Source: Flavihumibacter rivuli
GTDB taxonomy: Bacteria; Bacteroidota; Bacteroidia; Chitinophagales; Chitinophagaceae
DNA: 64,000 bases
Reading direction: 5' to 3'
Assembly (NCBI RefSeq): GCF_018595685.2
Contig: NZ_CP092334.1
Coordinates: 1,888,001-1,952,000, forward strand
Shown here: positions 9,082 through 18,987 of the stretch, in pieces
Layout: each line of letters begins with the position of its first letter
Numbering within the stretch: position 1 is the first letter of the stretch
Notes under the pieces: model-generated
Databases searched by the model: none
Seen by the model: only the letters and a program-made list of their open reading frames with translations
What the model was told of the DNA's origin: nothing
Made by a program: the position numbers and the translations under genes

Positions 9082-11814
9082 TCAAATGGAAAAGGCTGTT
9101 TCAACGATCTCTGCCTGCTCCTGTGCATGCACCTTGGCATAACCTGTAGCGGTGGCTGCACTGGGCTGGCGACTGATCACGCCAAAATTAATACTGTTCA
9201 GGTTCATCTTCAGGAATGATGCAGCACCCATGTTCAGCGGTTCTTCCTGAACCCAGAACCAGGTAGCCTTGCTGTATTTGCGGTACAATGCATCCAGTTG
9301 TTTTTGGGGCAAAGGATACAATTGCTCTACCCTGATGATGGCTACATCCTTTTTATTTTCCTTCAGCTGGCGTGCAGCAAGGTCAAAATAAACCTTTCCA
9401 CTACAGAACAATACCTTCTTCACTTCAGCAGGATTTTCCACAAAGCTATCCTCGATCACTTCCCTGAAACCTCCGGAAGTAAACTCTTCGATCCTCGAAT
9501 AGGATTCAGCCAATCGCAGGTTTGCCTTGGGGGAGAAGTTTACCATAGGCTTGCGGAAAGGCCAGGCCAACTGGCGACGCAAGGCATGGAAAAAGTTTGC
9601 AGCAGTGGTAATATTGGCAACAACGATGTTCAGCTCGGCACAAGCCTGCAGGAATCGCTCGAGGCGGGCACTGCTGTGCTCAGGCCCCTGGCCTTCGTAA
9701 CCATGGGGCAGCAACATGACCAGGCCACTTTGTTTTTGCCATTTCTGTTCTGCGGCAGTAATGAACTGGTCGATCATGATCTGGGCACCGTTCACGAAAT
9801 CACCGAACTGGGCTTCCCACAATACCAGGGCATTGGGTGAAGCAAGTGAATAACCATATTCAAAACCCAATACGCCATACTCGCTCAACAGGGAGTTATA
9901 GATCCTGAACTGTCCCTGGTTCTCCTGGAAATTATTCAGCCTGTTGTATTGCTTATTGGTTACTTCGTCATAGATTACTGCATGACGATGGGAGAAGGTG
10001 CCCCGCTTTACGTCCTGGCCACTCATCCTAACCTCACTACCATTTACCAGCAAACTGGAATAGGCCAGTAATTCACCGGTAGCCCAATCGATCTTGCCTT
10101 CTGTTTCGTACAACTTCACTTTATCCTGCAACAGCTTCTCCACTTTCTTCAATGGCTTGAAGTCGGAAGGCCATTTCATCAGGCCATCAAAGAGTCGCTT
10201 TAGTTCTGCTGCGGGAATGGCAGTTTCAGGTGATTGGTCAAAATCTTCTGCAGTTGCTTTCCTGAGCTTCTCCCATGCTTCTTCCGGCTTTTGGATCTTA
10301 TACGGAATGGGATTCTGTTTGATCTCATCCAGGCGTTCCTGGAGGTCGCCCCAAAACTTCTTCTCCATTTCCCTTGCCAGGTCAGCATCCACATCTCCCC
10401 TTTCGATCAATACCTTGCTGTATACTTCGCGTGGGTTGGGATGTTTCTCGATCAACCCGTATAAGCTGGGTTGGGTAAACTTGGGATCATCGCCTTCATT
10501 ATGGCCATGCCTGCGATAACAAAGCAGGTCAATGAAAAAATCTGAATTAAAGTGCTGGCGATAGGCTGTTGCGATCTGGACAGCTTTTACTACTGCTTCA
10601 GGATCATCGCCATTGACATGCAACACGGGAGCCTGGATCATGGCAGCAACGGAAGTACAATAATCCGCACTGCGTGCGTCATCAAAATCCGTTGTAAAGC
10701 CTATCTGGTTATTGATCACAAAATGGATGGTTCCACCGGTATAGTAACCCGGCAGATTACTCATCTGCACTACCTCATACACAACACCCTGGCCCGCGAT
10801 AGAAGCATCGCCATGGATGAGGATGGGAAGGATATTATCATACTCTGATTGATACAGGACATCTGCCTTGGCACGTGAAAAACCTACCACCACAGGGTCT
10901 ACAGTTTCAAGGTGGGAGGGGTTAGGCACCAGCTGAAGGTTTACTTTCTTCCCATTTGGCGTAGTATGGTCAGCCCGGAATCCCAGGTGATATTTTACGT
11001 CACCGCTACCCATTGTGGTGTCGGCGGGGATATTGCCTTCAAACTCATTGAAAATTTGCTCGTAGGTCTTGCCCAGGATATTTGCCAGGACATTCAACCT
11101 ACCGCGGTGAGCCATGCCAATTACCACTTCCTGTACACCGAGGTCGGCAGCAGTATTGATGATGGCGTCAAGGGCAGGAATGGTAGACTCACCACCTTCC
11201 AGGGAAAATCTTTTCTGCCCGATATACTTGGTATGCAGGAATTTTTCAAAGATCACGCCCTGGTTAAGTTTCTCCAGGATCCTCTTCTTCTGGTCAATGG
11301 AGGGGGTCTCCAACAGGGTCTTTTCCACCGCATTGGCCAGCCACTCGATCTTTTCCATATCGTTGATGGAACTGTATTCTACCCCCACCGACGTGCTATA
11401 GCATTGTTGCAGGTGGTCAAGGATCTGCTTAAGGGTGGCGCCTGGCTTCCCAATAAACTTACCTGCCTCAAATACAGTATTGAGGTCCGCCTCTGAAAGG
11501 CCAAAGAATTTCAGGTCCAGGTTAGGCTTCCGGTCTTTCCGGGGACGGATCGGGTTGGTCTTTGCGATCAGGTGGCCCTTCTTCCTGTAGGCCTGTATCA
11601 GCTGGTAAACGCTGAATTCCCTGCCCAGCTGGCTGGCATCTACTGCCGCACCCGCGGGGGCATGGCCATTCACGGCATTGGCAACAGCAAAATCAAAGCC
11701 TTCAAAAAACTTTTTGAACTCCGGGTCTACACTGGCAGGGTCTTTAACAAAATCCTGATACAGACTCTCAATATATGCCGGGGAGGAATTGGTGATGTAC
11801 GAAAAATCCTTCAT
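9082..11814 (-). CDS. sucA: 2-oxoglutarate dehydrogenase E1 component
   Basis: Thiamine-diphosphate enzyme that decarboxylates 2-oxoglutarate and passes the succinyl group to the lipoyl arm of OdhB. The 910-residue length is normal. Visible signatures are the N-terminal E2-binding region (SPAYIESLYQDF), AHRGRLNVL near residue 240, the ThDP/metal segment HGDASIAGQGVVYE with VINNQIGFTT, and the C-terminal pyrimidine-binding part (LLPHGYEGQGPEHSSAR). The ATG at 11814 is preferred over an in-frame GTG at 11826, because the GTG lies inside an AAAGGTG sequence that would serve as ribosome binding site for the ATG. It is first in the operon with odhB and divergent from rpsT. Confidence 0.96.
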   Translation of the reverse strand: MKDFSYITNSSPAYIESLYQDFVKDPASVDPEFKKFFEGFDFAVANAVNGHAPAGAAVDASQLGREFSVYQLIQAYRKKGHLIAKTNPIRPRKDRKPNLDLKFFGLSEADLNTVFEAGKFIGKPGATLKQILDHLQQCYSTSVGVEYSSINDMEKIEWLANAVEKTLLETPSIDQKKRILEKLNQGVIFEKFLHTKYIGQKRFSLEGGESTIPALDAIINTAADLGVQEVVIGMAHRGRLNVLANILGKTYEQIFNEFEGNIPADTTMGSGDVKYHLGFRADHTTPNGKKVNLQLVPNPSHLETVDPVVVGFSRAKADVLYQSEYDNILPILIHGDASIAGQGVVYEVVQMSNLPGYYTGGTIHFVINNQIGFTTDFDDARSADYCTSVAAMIQAPVLHVNGDDPEAVVKAVQIATAYRQHFNSDFFIDLLCYRRHGHNEGDDPKFTQPSLYGLIEKHPNPREVYSKVLIERGDVDADLAREMEKKFWGDLQERLDEIKQNPIPYKIQKPEEAWEKLRKATAEDFDQSPETAIPAAELKRLFDGLMKWPSDFKPLKKVEKLLQDKVKLYETEGKIDWATGELLAYSSLLVNGSEVRMSGQDVKRGTFSHRHAVIYDEVTNKQYNRLNNFQENQGQFRIYNSLLSEYGVLGFEYGYSLASPNALVLWEAQFGDFVNGAQIMIDQFITAAEQKWQKQSGLVMLLPHGYEGQGPEHSSARLERFLQACAELNIVVANITTAANFFHALRRQLAWPFRKPMVNFSPKANLRLAESYSRIEEFTSGGFREVIEDSFVENPAEVKKVLFCSGKVYFDLAARQLKENKKDVAIIRVEQLYPLPQKQLDALYRKYSKATWFWVQEEPLNMGAASFLKMNLNSINFGVISRQPSAATATGYAKVHAQEQAEIVETAFSI

Positions 11815-11954
11815 ATGGAATAGCACCTTTAGCGGTCTGAAAAATGGTCAGCAAATATCGGGAAAACTGCGCTACTTATCTGAGCATAAGCTAAAATAGT
11901 TCAACCCTTTGCGTTAACAATTCCTTTAGAAAATCCAAAAACCCAAGATTTTTT

Positions 11955-11986
11955 TTTGGAGGTTAGGTCATCCCGGCTTACCTTTG
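11955..11986 (+). promoter_or_regulatory. Promoter of rpsT
   Basis: TTTG at 11955-11958, a 20-base spacer and TACCTTTG at 11979-11986 match the Bacteroidota vegetative promoter closely. The predicted start is only about 15 bases before the rpsT ATG, giving a very short leader. Confidence 0.8.
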
Positions 11987-12005
11987 CCGTCCTAAATTTT
12001 CAAGA

Positions 12006-12269
12006 ATGGCAAATCATAAGGCTACTAAAAAAGATGTGCGTCAGGCTGCTAAGCGCCGTGAGAGAAACCGTTATTATGGTAAAACAACCCGTAATGCCAT
12101 CCGTGATCTGAAGGCTCAGAAGGACAAGAAGGCTTTTGACGAAGCCATGCCTGATACCGTAGCAATGATCGATAAACTGGCCAAGCGTGGTATTATCCAC
12201 AAGAACAAGGCTAATAACCTGAAGAGCAAGCTTGCCAAGCGTGCCAATAAAATGGCTGTAGCTCAATAA
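12006..12269 (+). CDS. rpsT: 30S ribosomal protein S20
   Basis: Primary 16S rRNA-binding protein of the small subunit. It has 87 residues, is very basic, and has the family pattern from MANHKATKKDVRQ through the long Lys/Arg-rich helices to KSKLAKRANKM. It has its own promoter and a strong terminator directly after the stop, so it is a monocistronic unit. Confidence 0.97.
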   Translation: MANHKATKKDVRQAAKRRERNRYYGKTTRNAIRDLKAQKDKKAFDEAMPDTVAMIDKLAKRGIIHKNKANNLKSKLAKRANKMAVAQ

Positions 12270-12301
12270 TTTAGGTTAGCCACATCTTACTTTATATATG
12301 A

Positions 12302-12328
12302 AGGCCCCGCCGTTAGCGGGGTTTTTCT
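12302..12328 (+). terminator. Rho-independent terminator of rpsT
   Basis: A GC-only 6-bp stem (12305-12310 with 12316-12321) and a 5-base loop are followed by TTTTT. Confidence 0.88.
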
Positions 12329-12418
12329 GTTTTCCCCAACCGGCCATGTAAAATACCCCCGTCCCTAAGCGGCATTTCCTTCTGCTTCGTATCTTGACCC
12401 CTTAATTTCCAACAATAT

Positions 12419-14155
12419 ATGAAGCATGTTCTGGGCCTTGCCCTGTCCCTGACCCTATTTTACCATTCCCAGGCCCAACCCCTGCCAACGGTCTTTGAAA
12501 AGACGGGAGGCCGCGAAACAGCTACCTACCAGGAGGTGATCAGCTATTACCAGCAACTGGACAAACAATCCAACCGCCTGAAGTTGACGACCATGGGGAT
12601 GACCGACGCCGGTTTCCCCCTTCACCTGGCCCTCTTCAGCAATGATGGTAGCGCCGATCCGGCCTTGTGGCACCGGCAGAATAAGGTGGTCATCCTTATC
12701 AATAATGGTATCCACCCGGGTGAACCTGATGGTATTGACGCCAGTATGATGCTCCTCCGTGACCTGGTAACCGGAAGGAAATCCATTCCCAACAATGTGG
12801 CCCTTGCCTTTATCCCGGTCTATAATATCGGGGGCTGCCTGAACAGGAGCGCCTATTACCGGGTGGACCAGGACGGGCCGGATGCCTTTGGGTCGAGGGG
12901 AAACTCCCAAAACCTTGACCTGAACCGCGACTTCATCAAATGTGATTCCAGGGAAGCCAGGAGTTTTACTGGTATCTATCATTTTACCAACCCGGATGTA
13001 TTTATCGACAACCATGTAAGTAATGGCGCCGATTACCAACATATCATGACCCTCATCGCCAGCCAGCACAATAAACTGGGTGGCAAGATGGGTGAATTCA
13101 TGAACAAACAGTTCGAACCCGGTCTTTATAGCCTCATGAAAGCGAGAGGCTATGATCTCATCCCTTATGTCAATGCTTTTGGTGACACCCCCGAAAGTGG
13201 CTGGCCTGAATTCCTGGAGGGACCAAGGTATAGCAGCGGATATGCTTCCCTTTGGAACAGTTTTGCCTTCGTGCCAGAAACCCATATGCTTAAACCGTAT
13301 AAGCAAAGGGTAGATGCAACCTATCAGCTCATGGAATGTTTCGTGCAGTTTGCGTCCACCAATGCAACAACCATTAAGCAGCTGCGGAAGGAAACCATAG
13401 CAGAGAACTTACGGAAAACAAGATTTCCTATAGACTGGTCCCTTGATAAAGAGCAGTACACAGAACGCACTTTCAAAGGCTTTGAGGCCGGAAAGAAACC
13501 CAGCGGTGTTTCCGGCTTGCCAAGGTTGTACTATGACCGTAGTAAACCCTTTGAAAAGAAGGTCAAATTCTACAATACCTATAAAGCTTCACTTGAAGTG
13601 GAAAGGCCTGAAGCCTATATCATCCCACAAGGATGGTGGAAGGTCATCGACCTGTTGGCCACCAATAAAGTGGAGATGCAGCAGATCAGGAAGGACACCA
13701 TCATGGCCCTGGAAGTTTACCGTATAGCAGATTACAAATCCATTCAAAGGCCCTTTGAAAGCCATCACCTGAATACTGAGGTAAAAGTGACCAAACAAAC
13801 CGAACAGGTCAGGTTAAGGAAAGGCGATTGGTATATTCCGATGAACCAGCCAGCCAACAGGTTCCTGGTGGAGGTACTTGAACCACAGGCCGACGACTCC
13901 TATTTTGCCTGGAATTTCTTTGACGGCATACTCGGCCAAAAGGAAGGATATAGCAGTTATGTTTTTGAAGACACCGCTGAGGAATTCCTCAAACAAAACC
14001 CTGAGGTAAGAAAAAAGCTGGAGGAGAGAAAGGCAACTGACAGCAGTTTTGCCAAAAGTGCAGCCATGCAACTCGATTTTGTATACAAGCACTCCCCCTA
14101 TTATGAGCCAGACCACAACAAGTACCCCGTGTACCGGCTACCATCACAGCACTAA
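12419..14155 (+). CDS. Secreted M14-family zinc carboxypeptidase-like protein
   Basis: Predicted zinc metallopeptidase exported by a Sec signal peptide (about residues 1-20, ending SQAQ). The M14 zinc site is complete: HPGE with H99 and E102, then H199 in DNHVSNGAD. The substrate-carboxylate motif LDLNRDF has N169/R170, and the general base is Glu287 in VPETHM. At 578 residues it is longer than a simple carboxypeptidase. The roughly 250 C-terminal residues are beta-rich, with a PEAYIIPQGWW stretch typical of Bacteroidota M14 proteins. The substrate (peptide, peptidoglycan stem or amino-acid conjugate) is not predictable. It is a single gene with its own terminator. Confidence 0.88.
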   Translation: MKHVLGLALSLTLFYHSQAQPLPTVFEKTGGRETATYQEVISYYQQLDKQSNRLKLTTMGMTDAGFPLHLALFSNDGSADPALWHRQNKVVILINNGIHPGEPDGIDASMMLLRDLVTGRKSIPNNVALAFIPVYNIGGCLNRSAYYRVDQDGPDAFGSRGNSQNLDLNRDFIKCDSREARSFTGIYHFTNPDVFIDNHVSNGADYQHIMTLIASQHNKLGGKMGEFMNKQFEPGLYSLMKARGYDLIPYVNAFGDTPESGWPEFLEGPRYSSGYASLWNSFAFVPETHMLKPYKQRVDATYQLMECFVQFASTNATTIKQLRKETIAENLRKTRFPIDWSLDKEQYTERTFKGFEAGKKPSGVSGLPRLYYDRSKPFEKKVKFYNTYKASLEVERPEAYIIPQGWWKVIDLLATNKVEMQQIRKDTIMALEVYRIADYKSIQRPFESHHLNTEVKVTKQTEQVRLRKGDWYIPMNQPANRFLVEVLEPQADDSYFAWNFFDGILGQKEGYSSYVFEDTAEEFLKQNPEVRKKLEERKATDSSFAKSAAMQLDFVYKHSPYYEPDHNKYPVYRLPSQH

Positions 14156-14160
14156 GTATT

Positions 14161-14192
14161 AAGGTTGGATTAAAATCCAACCTTTTCCTTTA
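14161..14192 (+). terminator. Rho-independent terminator of the M14 peptidase gene
   Basis: A perfect 10-bp stem (14161-14170 with 14175-14184) and a 4-base loop are followed by a T-rich tail, five bases after the stop codon. Confidence 0.8.
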
Positions 14193-14222
14193 TCTGCCGT
14201 TAGTACAGGTAACTTCGTATCA

Positions 14223-15074
14223 ATGGGAAGGATGAATAAATATCAATGGACCTTTTTACCCGCCCTATTCCTATTCGTGGGATTAAAGACCATTGCGCAA
14301 AATGACCTTAACCAATCCACCAGTTTGGGCAAGAACGGCAGCGGTACTGCCCTGTCCACTCCCCTCCCGACCCAACTACAGGACCTTCCGTCAGCAATAC
14401 CCGGTAAGCAGCAATTCTCCATTGCCTACAGGAAGAATAAAGCCCATGGTCCCTGGAAGAGCTGGTATGCTAATAGTAACTTATGCGATTCAGGTAATTT
14501 TATTATGGGTATCCCTGATGGGGAATGGAAGGGATGGTACCCCAATGGAAAAACAAGGTTCATCCGTACTTACAGTGCAGATAAGCTGGAACGTATAGCC
14601 CAGGAAAGCAGGAAACATCCCAAACATATCCACACCCCGCTAGCCAGGATGGCTAATACCGATCCGACCTACCTGGAGAAAGCTACCAGTATGGAAGGAT
14701 CATTCGGAAGTTTTCTGGCTAGGGAAAAGGCAGGCAACAGCCCTGCAAAGGACCTGCCTCTACAAGCAGCTGAATGGAATACGACAGAGGGGAGCAAGGG
14801 CTACCTTCCACCTTTCACCACGGGTCTGCTTCATGGCCAGTTCATCAACTATTACCCTAATGGAGCAGTTAAGGATTCAGGCTATTATAAAAACGGCTTA
14901 AGGGAAGGGCACTGGGAAGAATGGCTGGAATCAGGACAGGTAAAGTCGGCAGGCAGTTACCTGCATGGTGTGAAAAACGGCTCCTGGTCCTTCTACAGTT
15001 CAAAAGGCAAGCTATTATCAGTAAAGACCTACAACAATAAAGGGGAAGTGACCCACCAGAAATTTTTTGAATAA
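14223..15074 (+). CDS. Secreted MORN/YwqK-repeat protein
   Basis: This 283-residue exported protein (signal peptide about residues 1-25) contains MORN-like repeats of the type annotated as YwqK antitoxin-related. One repeat block lies near residues 76-115 (GPWKSWY, GEWKGWYPNGK) and a second near 200-280 (GQFINYYPNGA, GHWEEWLESGQ, GSWSFYSSKGK). About 80 residues of unrelated sequence separate them. Such repeats are usually binding or scaffold modules; no toxin gene lies alongside, so an antitoxin role is not supported. The start could also be the ATG at 14232, three codons downstream, since a TAACTTCG box at 14210-14217 leaves almost no leader before 14223. Confidence 0.75.
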   Translation: MGRMNKYQWTFLPALFLFVGLKTIAQNDLNQSTSLGKNGSGTALSTPLPTQLQDLPSAIPGKQQFSIAYRKNKAHGPWKSWYANSNLCDSGNFIMGIPDGEWKGWYPNGKTRFIRTYSADKLERIAQESRKHPKHIHTPLARMANTDPTYLEKATSMEGSFGSFLAREKAGNSPAKDLPLQAAEWNTTEGSKGYLPPFTTGLLHGQFINYYPNGAVKDSGYYKNGLREGHWEEWLESGQVKSAGSYLHGVKNGSWSFYSSKGKLLSVKTYNNKGEVTHQKFFE

Positions 15075-15124
15075 GCAGGGAGAAAAATCTTCGCAGAACT
15101 TCTTATATCGCAAGCAACTGACAA

Positions 15125-15166
15125 TAAAAAAGCACCACCTGAAAACTCAGGTGGTGCTTTTTTATT
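15125..15166. terminator. Bidirectional Rho-independent terminator
   Basis: A perfect 12-bp stem (15131-15142 with 15147-15158) and a 4-base loop are flanked by an A-run and a T-run. It serves the convergent MORN-protein and DUF2807 genes. Confidence 0.9.
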
Positions 15167-15169
15167 CAT

Positions 15170-15892
15170 TTAATTTCCCTGCTTAAGGGAACCGCTGCCT
15201 TTGAAATCACTTTTGATCGCAGGAGAACCTTTGTAGGTCACATTACCGCTACCCCTTACTTCCACATCAAGGTTCTTGCTCGCAAATACATATGCATCAC
15301 CACTACCCCTGATCTCCACAGCTACTGACTCAGCCTTAAGGTCTGATGCTTTCAGGTTTCCGCTACCAGCACTTTCCATTTTCACTTCCCTGGTTTCACC
15401 GCTGATGGTAACATCGCCACTGCCATAGGTTTCAGCCTTCACAGCTGGCACCCTTACCTGCAGGTTAATATTGCCACTACCTTTGGAACCGATCTCCAAT
15501 TCCGTGCTATCAACGATGGGTCCTTCACTTACCATATCACCGGAGCCGTAGGTCCACACCGCATCGTAATGAGGCGACACTACGGTGATCTTTACATCGC
15601 GGGTAGGCTTCAACCGGAATCCCTCTTCAGTTTTGATCACCAGCTTATTGGCCATTACATTGGTTTCAATATGGGAGATAATGTTATCTTCTCCTTCGAT
15701 TAATACCTGGTGGGAAGGCCCGGATTTAAGGGTAATATTAAATGCACCCTTCTGTTCTACCCGGGCAAAATCACCGGGAGTGATCGTTTTCGTGGTCACA
15801 TTACCGTTACCCTTAACCTTTTTTCCCATTCCGTAATAACAGGAAGAAAAGACCATGCTGATGATGATCAGGAAGCCAATTACTTTTTTCAT
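15170..15892 (-). CDS. DUF2807 (head GIN domain) lipoprotein
   Basis: The 240-residue envelope protein starts with a signal peptide and lipobox (VFSSC, Cys near residue 18). The rest is a right-handed beta-helix-like domain, DUF2807, in which a Gly-Ser-Gly turn followed by N, D or S recurs every 12-25 residues (GSGDM, GSGNI, GSGDV, GSGNL, GSGDA, GSGNV, GSGSL). This family is abundant in Bacteroidota and was once labelled putative adhesin; no biochemical role is established. The ATG at 15892 is preferred to an upstream in-frame start at 15928 because it begins exactly at the signal peptide. Confidence 0.88.
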   Translation of the reverse strand: MKKVIGFLIIISMVFSSCYYGMGKKVKGNGNVTTKTITPGDFARVEQKGAFNITLKSGPSHQVLIEGEDNIISHIETNVMANKLVIKTEEGFRLKPTRDVKITVVSPHYDAVWTYGSGDMVSEGPIVDSTELEIGSKGSGNINLQVRVPAVKAETYGSGDVTISGETREVKMESAGSGNLKASDLKAESVAVEIRGSGDAYVFASKNLDVEVRGSGNVTYKGSPAIKSDFKGSGSLKQGN

Positions 15893-16067
15893 GTTGATGG
15901 TTTTGTACAAAGCTTTTGCAATTTCCATAATTTGACTACATGTTAACCGGAAATGTTACAGGCGGACCCTATATGTCCTCCTTCACCCGGCATTATACCC
16001 ACAAATAATGAGCTAATTACTGGCAGGTAACCCTATCCCGGCTTCCGGGGGATTGTACCTTACTCAA

Positions 16068-16096
16068 TTGTCAATTCCCATCATTGCTTACCTTTG
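16068..16096 (+). promoter_or_regulatory. Promoter of guaA, nearly leaderless
   Basis: TTG at 16068-16070, an 18-base spacer and TACCTTTG at 16089-16096 match the Bacteroidota promoter. The -7 box ends only 7 bases before the guaA ATG at 16104, so the transcript should begin at or within a few bases of the start codon. Confidence 0.7.
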
Positions 16097-16103
16097 CGGC
16101 ACC

Positions 16104-17639
16104 ATGACAGAAAAAATCCTCATTTTAGACTTCGGCTCTCAATATACTCAATTGATTGCCAGGGCTGTACGCGAAGCCAATGTATATTGCGAGATCATCC
16201 CTTACCACAAACCATTTGAGTTTGAGCCAGGATTAAAGGGCATCATTTTGTCCGGTTCCCCATTTTCTGTGAATGACCCCAATGCACCTGTGGTGGATAT
16301 TGCAGCGTTCACCAAAAGGGTCCCTGTCCTCGGGGTTTGTTACGGCGCCCAACTCACTGCCAAACAATATGGCGGAAGGGTTGAAAAGAGCTCCAAGCGT
16401 GAATATGGAAGGGCTATCCTGCAGGTGAAACAGGATAACCTGCTGTTCAAAGGCATGTCCCAAACCTCCCAGGTATGGATGAGTCATGGTGACACCATCC
16501 TGGAAATGCCCTCCGGATTTGAATTGCTTGCTGAAACCGAAAGCATCCCGGTAGCGGCTTTCAGGCAGGTTAGTGAAACAGAGGTATTGTATTGCGTTCA
16601 ATTTCACCCGGAGGTATACCACTCCATTGAAGGAAAAAAATTGCTGACCAATTTCCTGGTAGAGATCTGTGGCTGTTCCCAGGACTGGACCCCAGCCCAT
16701 TTCATCACTGATACGGTAGAGGCCCTGAAAAAGCAGATCGGTAACCGCAAAGTGATTATGGCACTGAGTGGAGGGGTTGACAGCACCGTTGCAGCTACCC
16801 TTATCCATAAGGCGATCGGGGATAACCTCACCGGTATATTCGTGGACAATGGCGTATTGCGTAAAGGCGAATTCGAGCAGGTGCTGAAAACCTATAATGA
16901 TAACCTTCACCTCAATGTAAGGGGGATCGACGCCAGGGAGTTATTCTATTCTGAACTGAAGGGTAAAACAGACCCGGAAGCCAAACGTAAAGTGATCGGT
17001 AAGCTTTTTATTGATGTTTTCCAGGAAGAGGCGAAGAAAGTGGAAGGCATTGAAATGCTTGGCCAGGGCACCATCTACCCCGACGTGATCGAAAGCGTTT
17101 CGGTACATGGACCATCTGTTACCATCAAGTCGCACCATAACGTAGGGGGCTTGCCCGAACAAATGCACCTGGAATTGGTAGAACCCCTCAGGTTCCTTTT
17201 CAAAGATGAAGTAAGGAGGGTAGGCCGTGAATTGGGTATCCCGGCGGAATTGCTGGATCGCCATCCATTCCCCGGACCGGGTCTTGCCATCAGGATCCTC
17301 GGCGAGATTACAGAAGAAAAGGTTAAACTCCTGCAGGATGCCGACCACCGCTATATCCAGGGATTGAAAGAACACAACCTCTACAATACCGTTTGGCAGG
17401 CCGGTGCCATCCTGTTACCCGTAAAGAGTGTAGGCGTAATGGGTGATGAAAGGACCTACGAATATACGGTAGCTTTAAGGGCAGTAACCTCAGTGGATGG
17501 CATGACAGCTGACTGGGCACACCTGCCTTATGATTTTCTGGCATACATTTCGAATGATATCATCAACAATGTACGCGGCATCAACCGTGTAGTATATGAT
17601 ATCAGCAGTAAGCCACCGGCTACTATCGAATGGGAATAA
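16104..17639 (+). CDS. guaA: GMP synthase (glutamine-hydrolysing)
   Basis: Converts XMP to GMP with ATP and glutamine. The 511-residue protein has an N-terminal class I glutamine amidotransferase domain with nucleophile Cys79 (GVCYGAQ) and the FHPEV His/Glu pair near residue 168. It continues with an ATP-pyrophosphatase P-loop SGGVDST near 220 and the C-terminal dimerisation domain ending IEWE. All key residues are intact. The ATG at 16104 is preferred over an upstream in-frame ATG at 16053 because the promoter lies between them and the family begins at [10 protein letters not shown]. It is monocistronic, with a terminator just after it. Confidence 0.97.
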   Translation: MTEKILILDFGSQYTQLIARAVREANVYCEIIPYHKPFEFEPGLKGIILSGSPFSVNDPNAPVVDIAAFTKRVPVLGVCYGAQLTAKQYGGRVEKSSKREYGRAILQVKQDNLLFKGMSQTSQVWMSHGDTILEMPSGFELLAETESIPVAAFRQVSETEVLYCVQFHPEVYHSIEGKKLLTNFLVEICGCSQDWTPAHFITDTVEALKKQIGNRKVIMALSGGVDSTVAATLIHKAIGDNLTGIFVDNGVLRKGEFEQVLKTYNDNLHLNVRGIDARELFYSELKGKTDPEAKRKVIGKLFIDVFQEEAKKVEGIEMLGQGTIYPDVIESVSVHGPSVTIKSHHNVGGLPEQMHLELVEPLRFLFKDEVRRVGRELGIPAELLDRHPFPGPGLAIRILGEITEEKVKLLQDADHRYIQGLKEHNLYNTVWQAGAILLPVKSVGVMGDERTYEYTVALRAVTSVDGMTADWAHLPYDFLAYISNDIINNVRGINRVVYDISSKPPATIEWE

Positions 17640-17671
17640 ATACTGCCAATGGCAGGAATTAAAATATATTT

Positions 17672-17702
17672 AAGTCCCCGGTGTGTACGGGGACTTTTTT
17701 TA
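17672..17702 (+). terminator. Rho-independent terminator of guaA
   Basis: An 8-bp GC-rich stem (17673-17680 with 17688-17695) and a 7-base loop are followed by seven T residues. Confidence 0.9.
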
Positions 17703-17708
17703 TGTTTG
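17701..17708 (+). promoter_or_regulatory. Candidate -7 box for the gene at 17732
   Basis: TATGTTTG matches TAnnTTTG and ends 23 bases before the ATG at 17732. The -33 region falls in the guaA terminator and has no clear TTTG. Confidence 0.45.
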
Positions 17709-17731
17709 AACAGCCATAATTGCATACATAT

Positions 17732-18919
17732 ATGAGGAGCCACCTTAAGAAAAAACCTCTCTTTATCCTTAGCCTCCTGCTTATCCTTTTCATACAAGGA
17801 TCAAAAGCACAGGATACCCCTTTGAAAAAACCCAGCATAGCTGTCATCGCTCCCCTTTATCTTGACTCAGCATTTGACCAAACTGGTAATTACCGCTATG
17901 GTAAACAGTTTCCCAAGTTCCTGAGCACCGGGCTTGAATTCTATGAAGGCATCCAATTGGCTGCAGATTCCCTGAAAAAGGAAAATGTACTGCTGGATAT
18001 CCATATCATTGATTCCCGGACAGGCAATATCAACCAGATAATACAAAAGCCTGAAGTGAGGAACGCAGACCTCATCATTGCCCATGTGAGTGGCGCCGAG
18101 ATCAGGCCACTGGCTACATTGGCCAACAAAGAACAAGTTCCCTTTATCAATGTGAACCTTCCCAATGATGGAGGGGTTACCAACAACCCCTATATGGTGA
18201 TCCTGAATTCCACCCTGGGCACCCATTGTGAGGGGATATACAAATTCCTCCAACGCAATTATGCCACCTCTCCTATTGTTGTTTTCAGGAAAGCGGGAGC
18301 ACAGGAGGACAGGCTGAAAGGCTACCTTAATGAAGTGGAAACTGCTACTATGGGAATCAAGCTCAAGTTCAGGTATGTTACCCTTCCTTCAACCTTCACT
18401 GCCGACCAATTGGTTCCATACCTGGATAGTACAAAGATCACCATGTGCATTGCCGGCAGTCTTGATGAGACTTTTGCGCTCAACCTTTGCCAGCAACTAG
18501 CCAGTTTGAACACCACCTATCCCGTTCACGTAATGGGTATGCCCACATGGGACAATATCAGGGATTTCAACCTAAAGGAATACAAGGGACTGGAAATATA
18601 TTACTCCACACCTTTCAATCCAACCAGGACGGACCATGTCAGCGAAAGCATTAATACCTATTTTAAGGAGAAGCTCTATTCCAGACCGAGTGATATGGTG
18701 TTCCGGGGCTTCGAAACACTCTATCGTTTTGGCAAACAACTCAGGGAACATGGTTCGAATCTGAATTCGAGCTTTGGCCAGAAGCAATACAAGGTATTTA
18801 CAGACTTTGACATCCAACCCGTTCTCCTTGACAAACAAAAACAACAGTTGGATTATTTTGAGAACAAGAAACTCTACTTTATCAAGAAGGTTAATGGCGC
18901 GATTGTCACCGTATTCTGA
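17732..18919 (+). CDS. Secreted periplasmic-binding-protein-like (type 1 fold) protein
   Basis: The 395-residue protein has a signal peptide (about residues 1-25, ending GSKAQ) and a fold like the Leu/Ile/Val-binding (Peripla_BP_6) proteins. Matching segments are SIAVIAPLYLDS, GLEFYEGIQLAADSL, ADLIIAHVSGAEI and FRGFETLYRFGKQL. In Bacteroidota such domains often follow LysM repeats in peptidoglycan-associated proteins, but no LysM is present here and no ABC transporter genes adjoin, so transport is not supported. A role in ligand sensing or envelope maintenance is possible. The ATG at 17732 fits the signal peptide better than one four codons upstream. Confidence 0.72.
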   Translation: MRSHLKKKPLFILSLLLILFIQGSKAQDTPLKKPSIAVIAPLYLDSAFDQTGNYRYGKQFPKFLSTGLEFYEGIQLAADSLKKENVLLDIHIIDSRTGNINQIIQKPEVRNADLIIAHVSGAEIRPLATLANKEQVPFINVNLPNDGGVTNNPYMVILNSTLGTHCEGIYKFLQRNYATSPIVVFRKAGAQEDRLKGYLNEVETATMGIKLKFRYVTLPSTFTADQLVPYLDSTKITMCIAGSLDETFALNLCQQLASLNTTYPVHVMGMPTWDNIRDFNLKEYKGLEIYYSTPFNPTRTDHVSESINTYFKEKLYSRPSDMVFRGFETLYRFGKQLREHGSNLNSSFGQKQYKVFTDFDIQPVLLDKQKQQLDYFENKKLYFIKKVNGAIVTVF

Positions 18920-18937
18920 ACCTTGAAGGACCCTAGC

Positions 18938-18975
18938 AAAAACCCCTGCCCAACCAAAGTGCAGGGGTTTTTGTT
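18938..18975 (+). terminator. Rho-independent terminator
   Basis: A 12-bp stem (18938-18949 with 18961-18972), mostly AAAACCCC/GGGGTTTT, and an 11-base loop lie 18 bases after the stop of the binding-protein-like gene. Confidence 0.85.
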
Positions 18976-18987
18976 AGGTCAATTGTT

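Noticed and set aside
14223..15074. Toxin-antitoxin role for the YwqK-like repeat protein
   Set aside because: It has a signal peptide and no adjacent toxin gene, so MORN-type repeats are a sufficient description.
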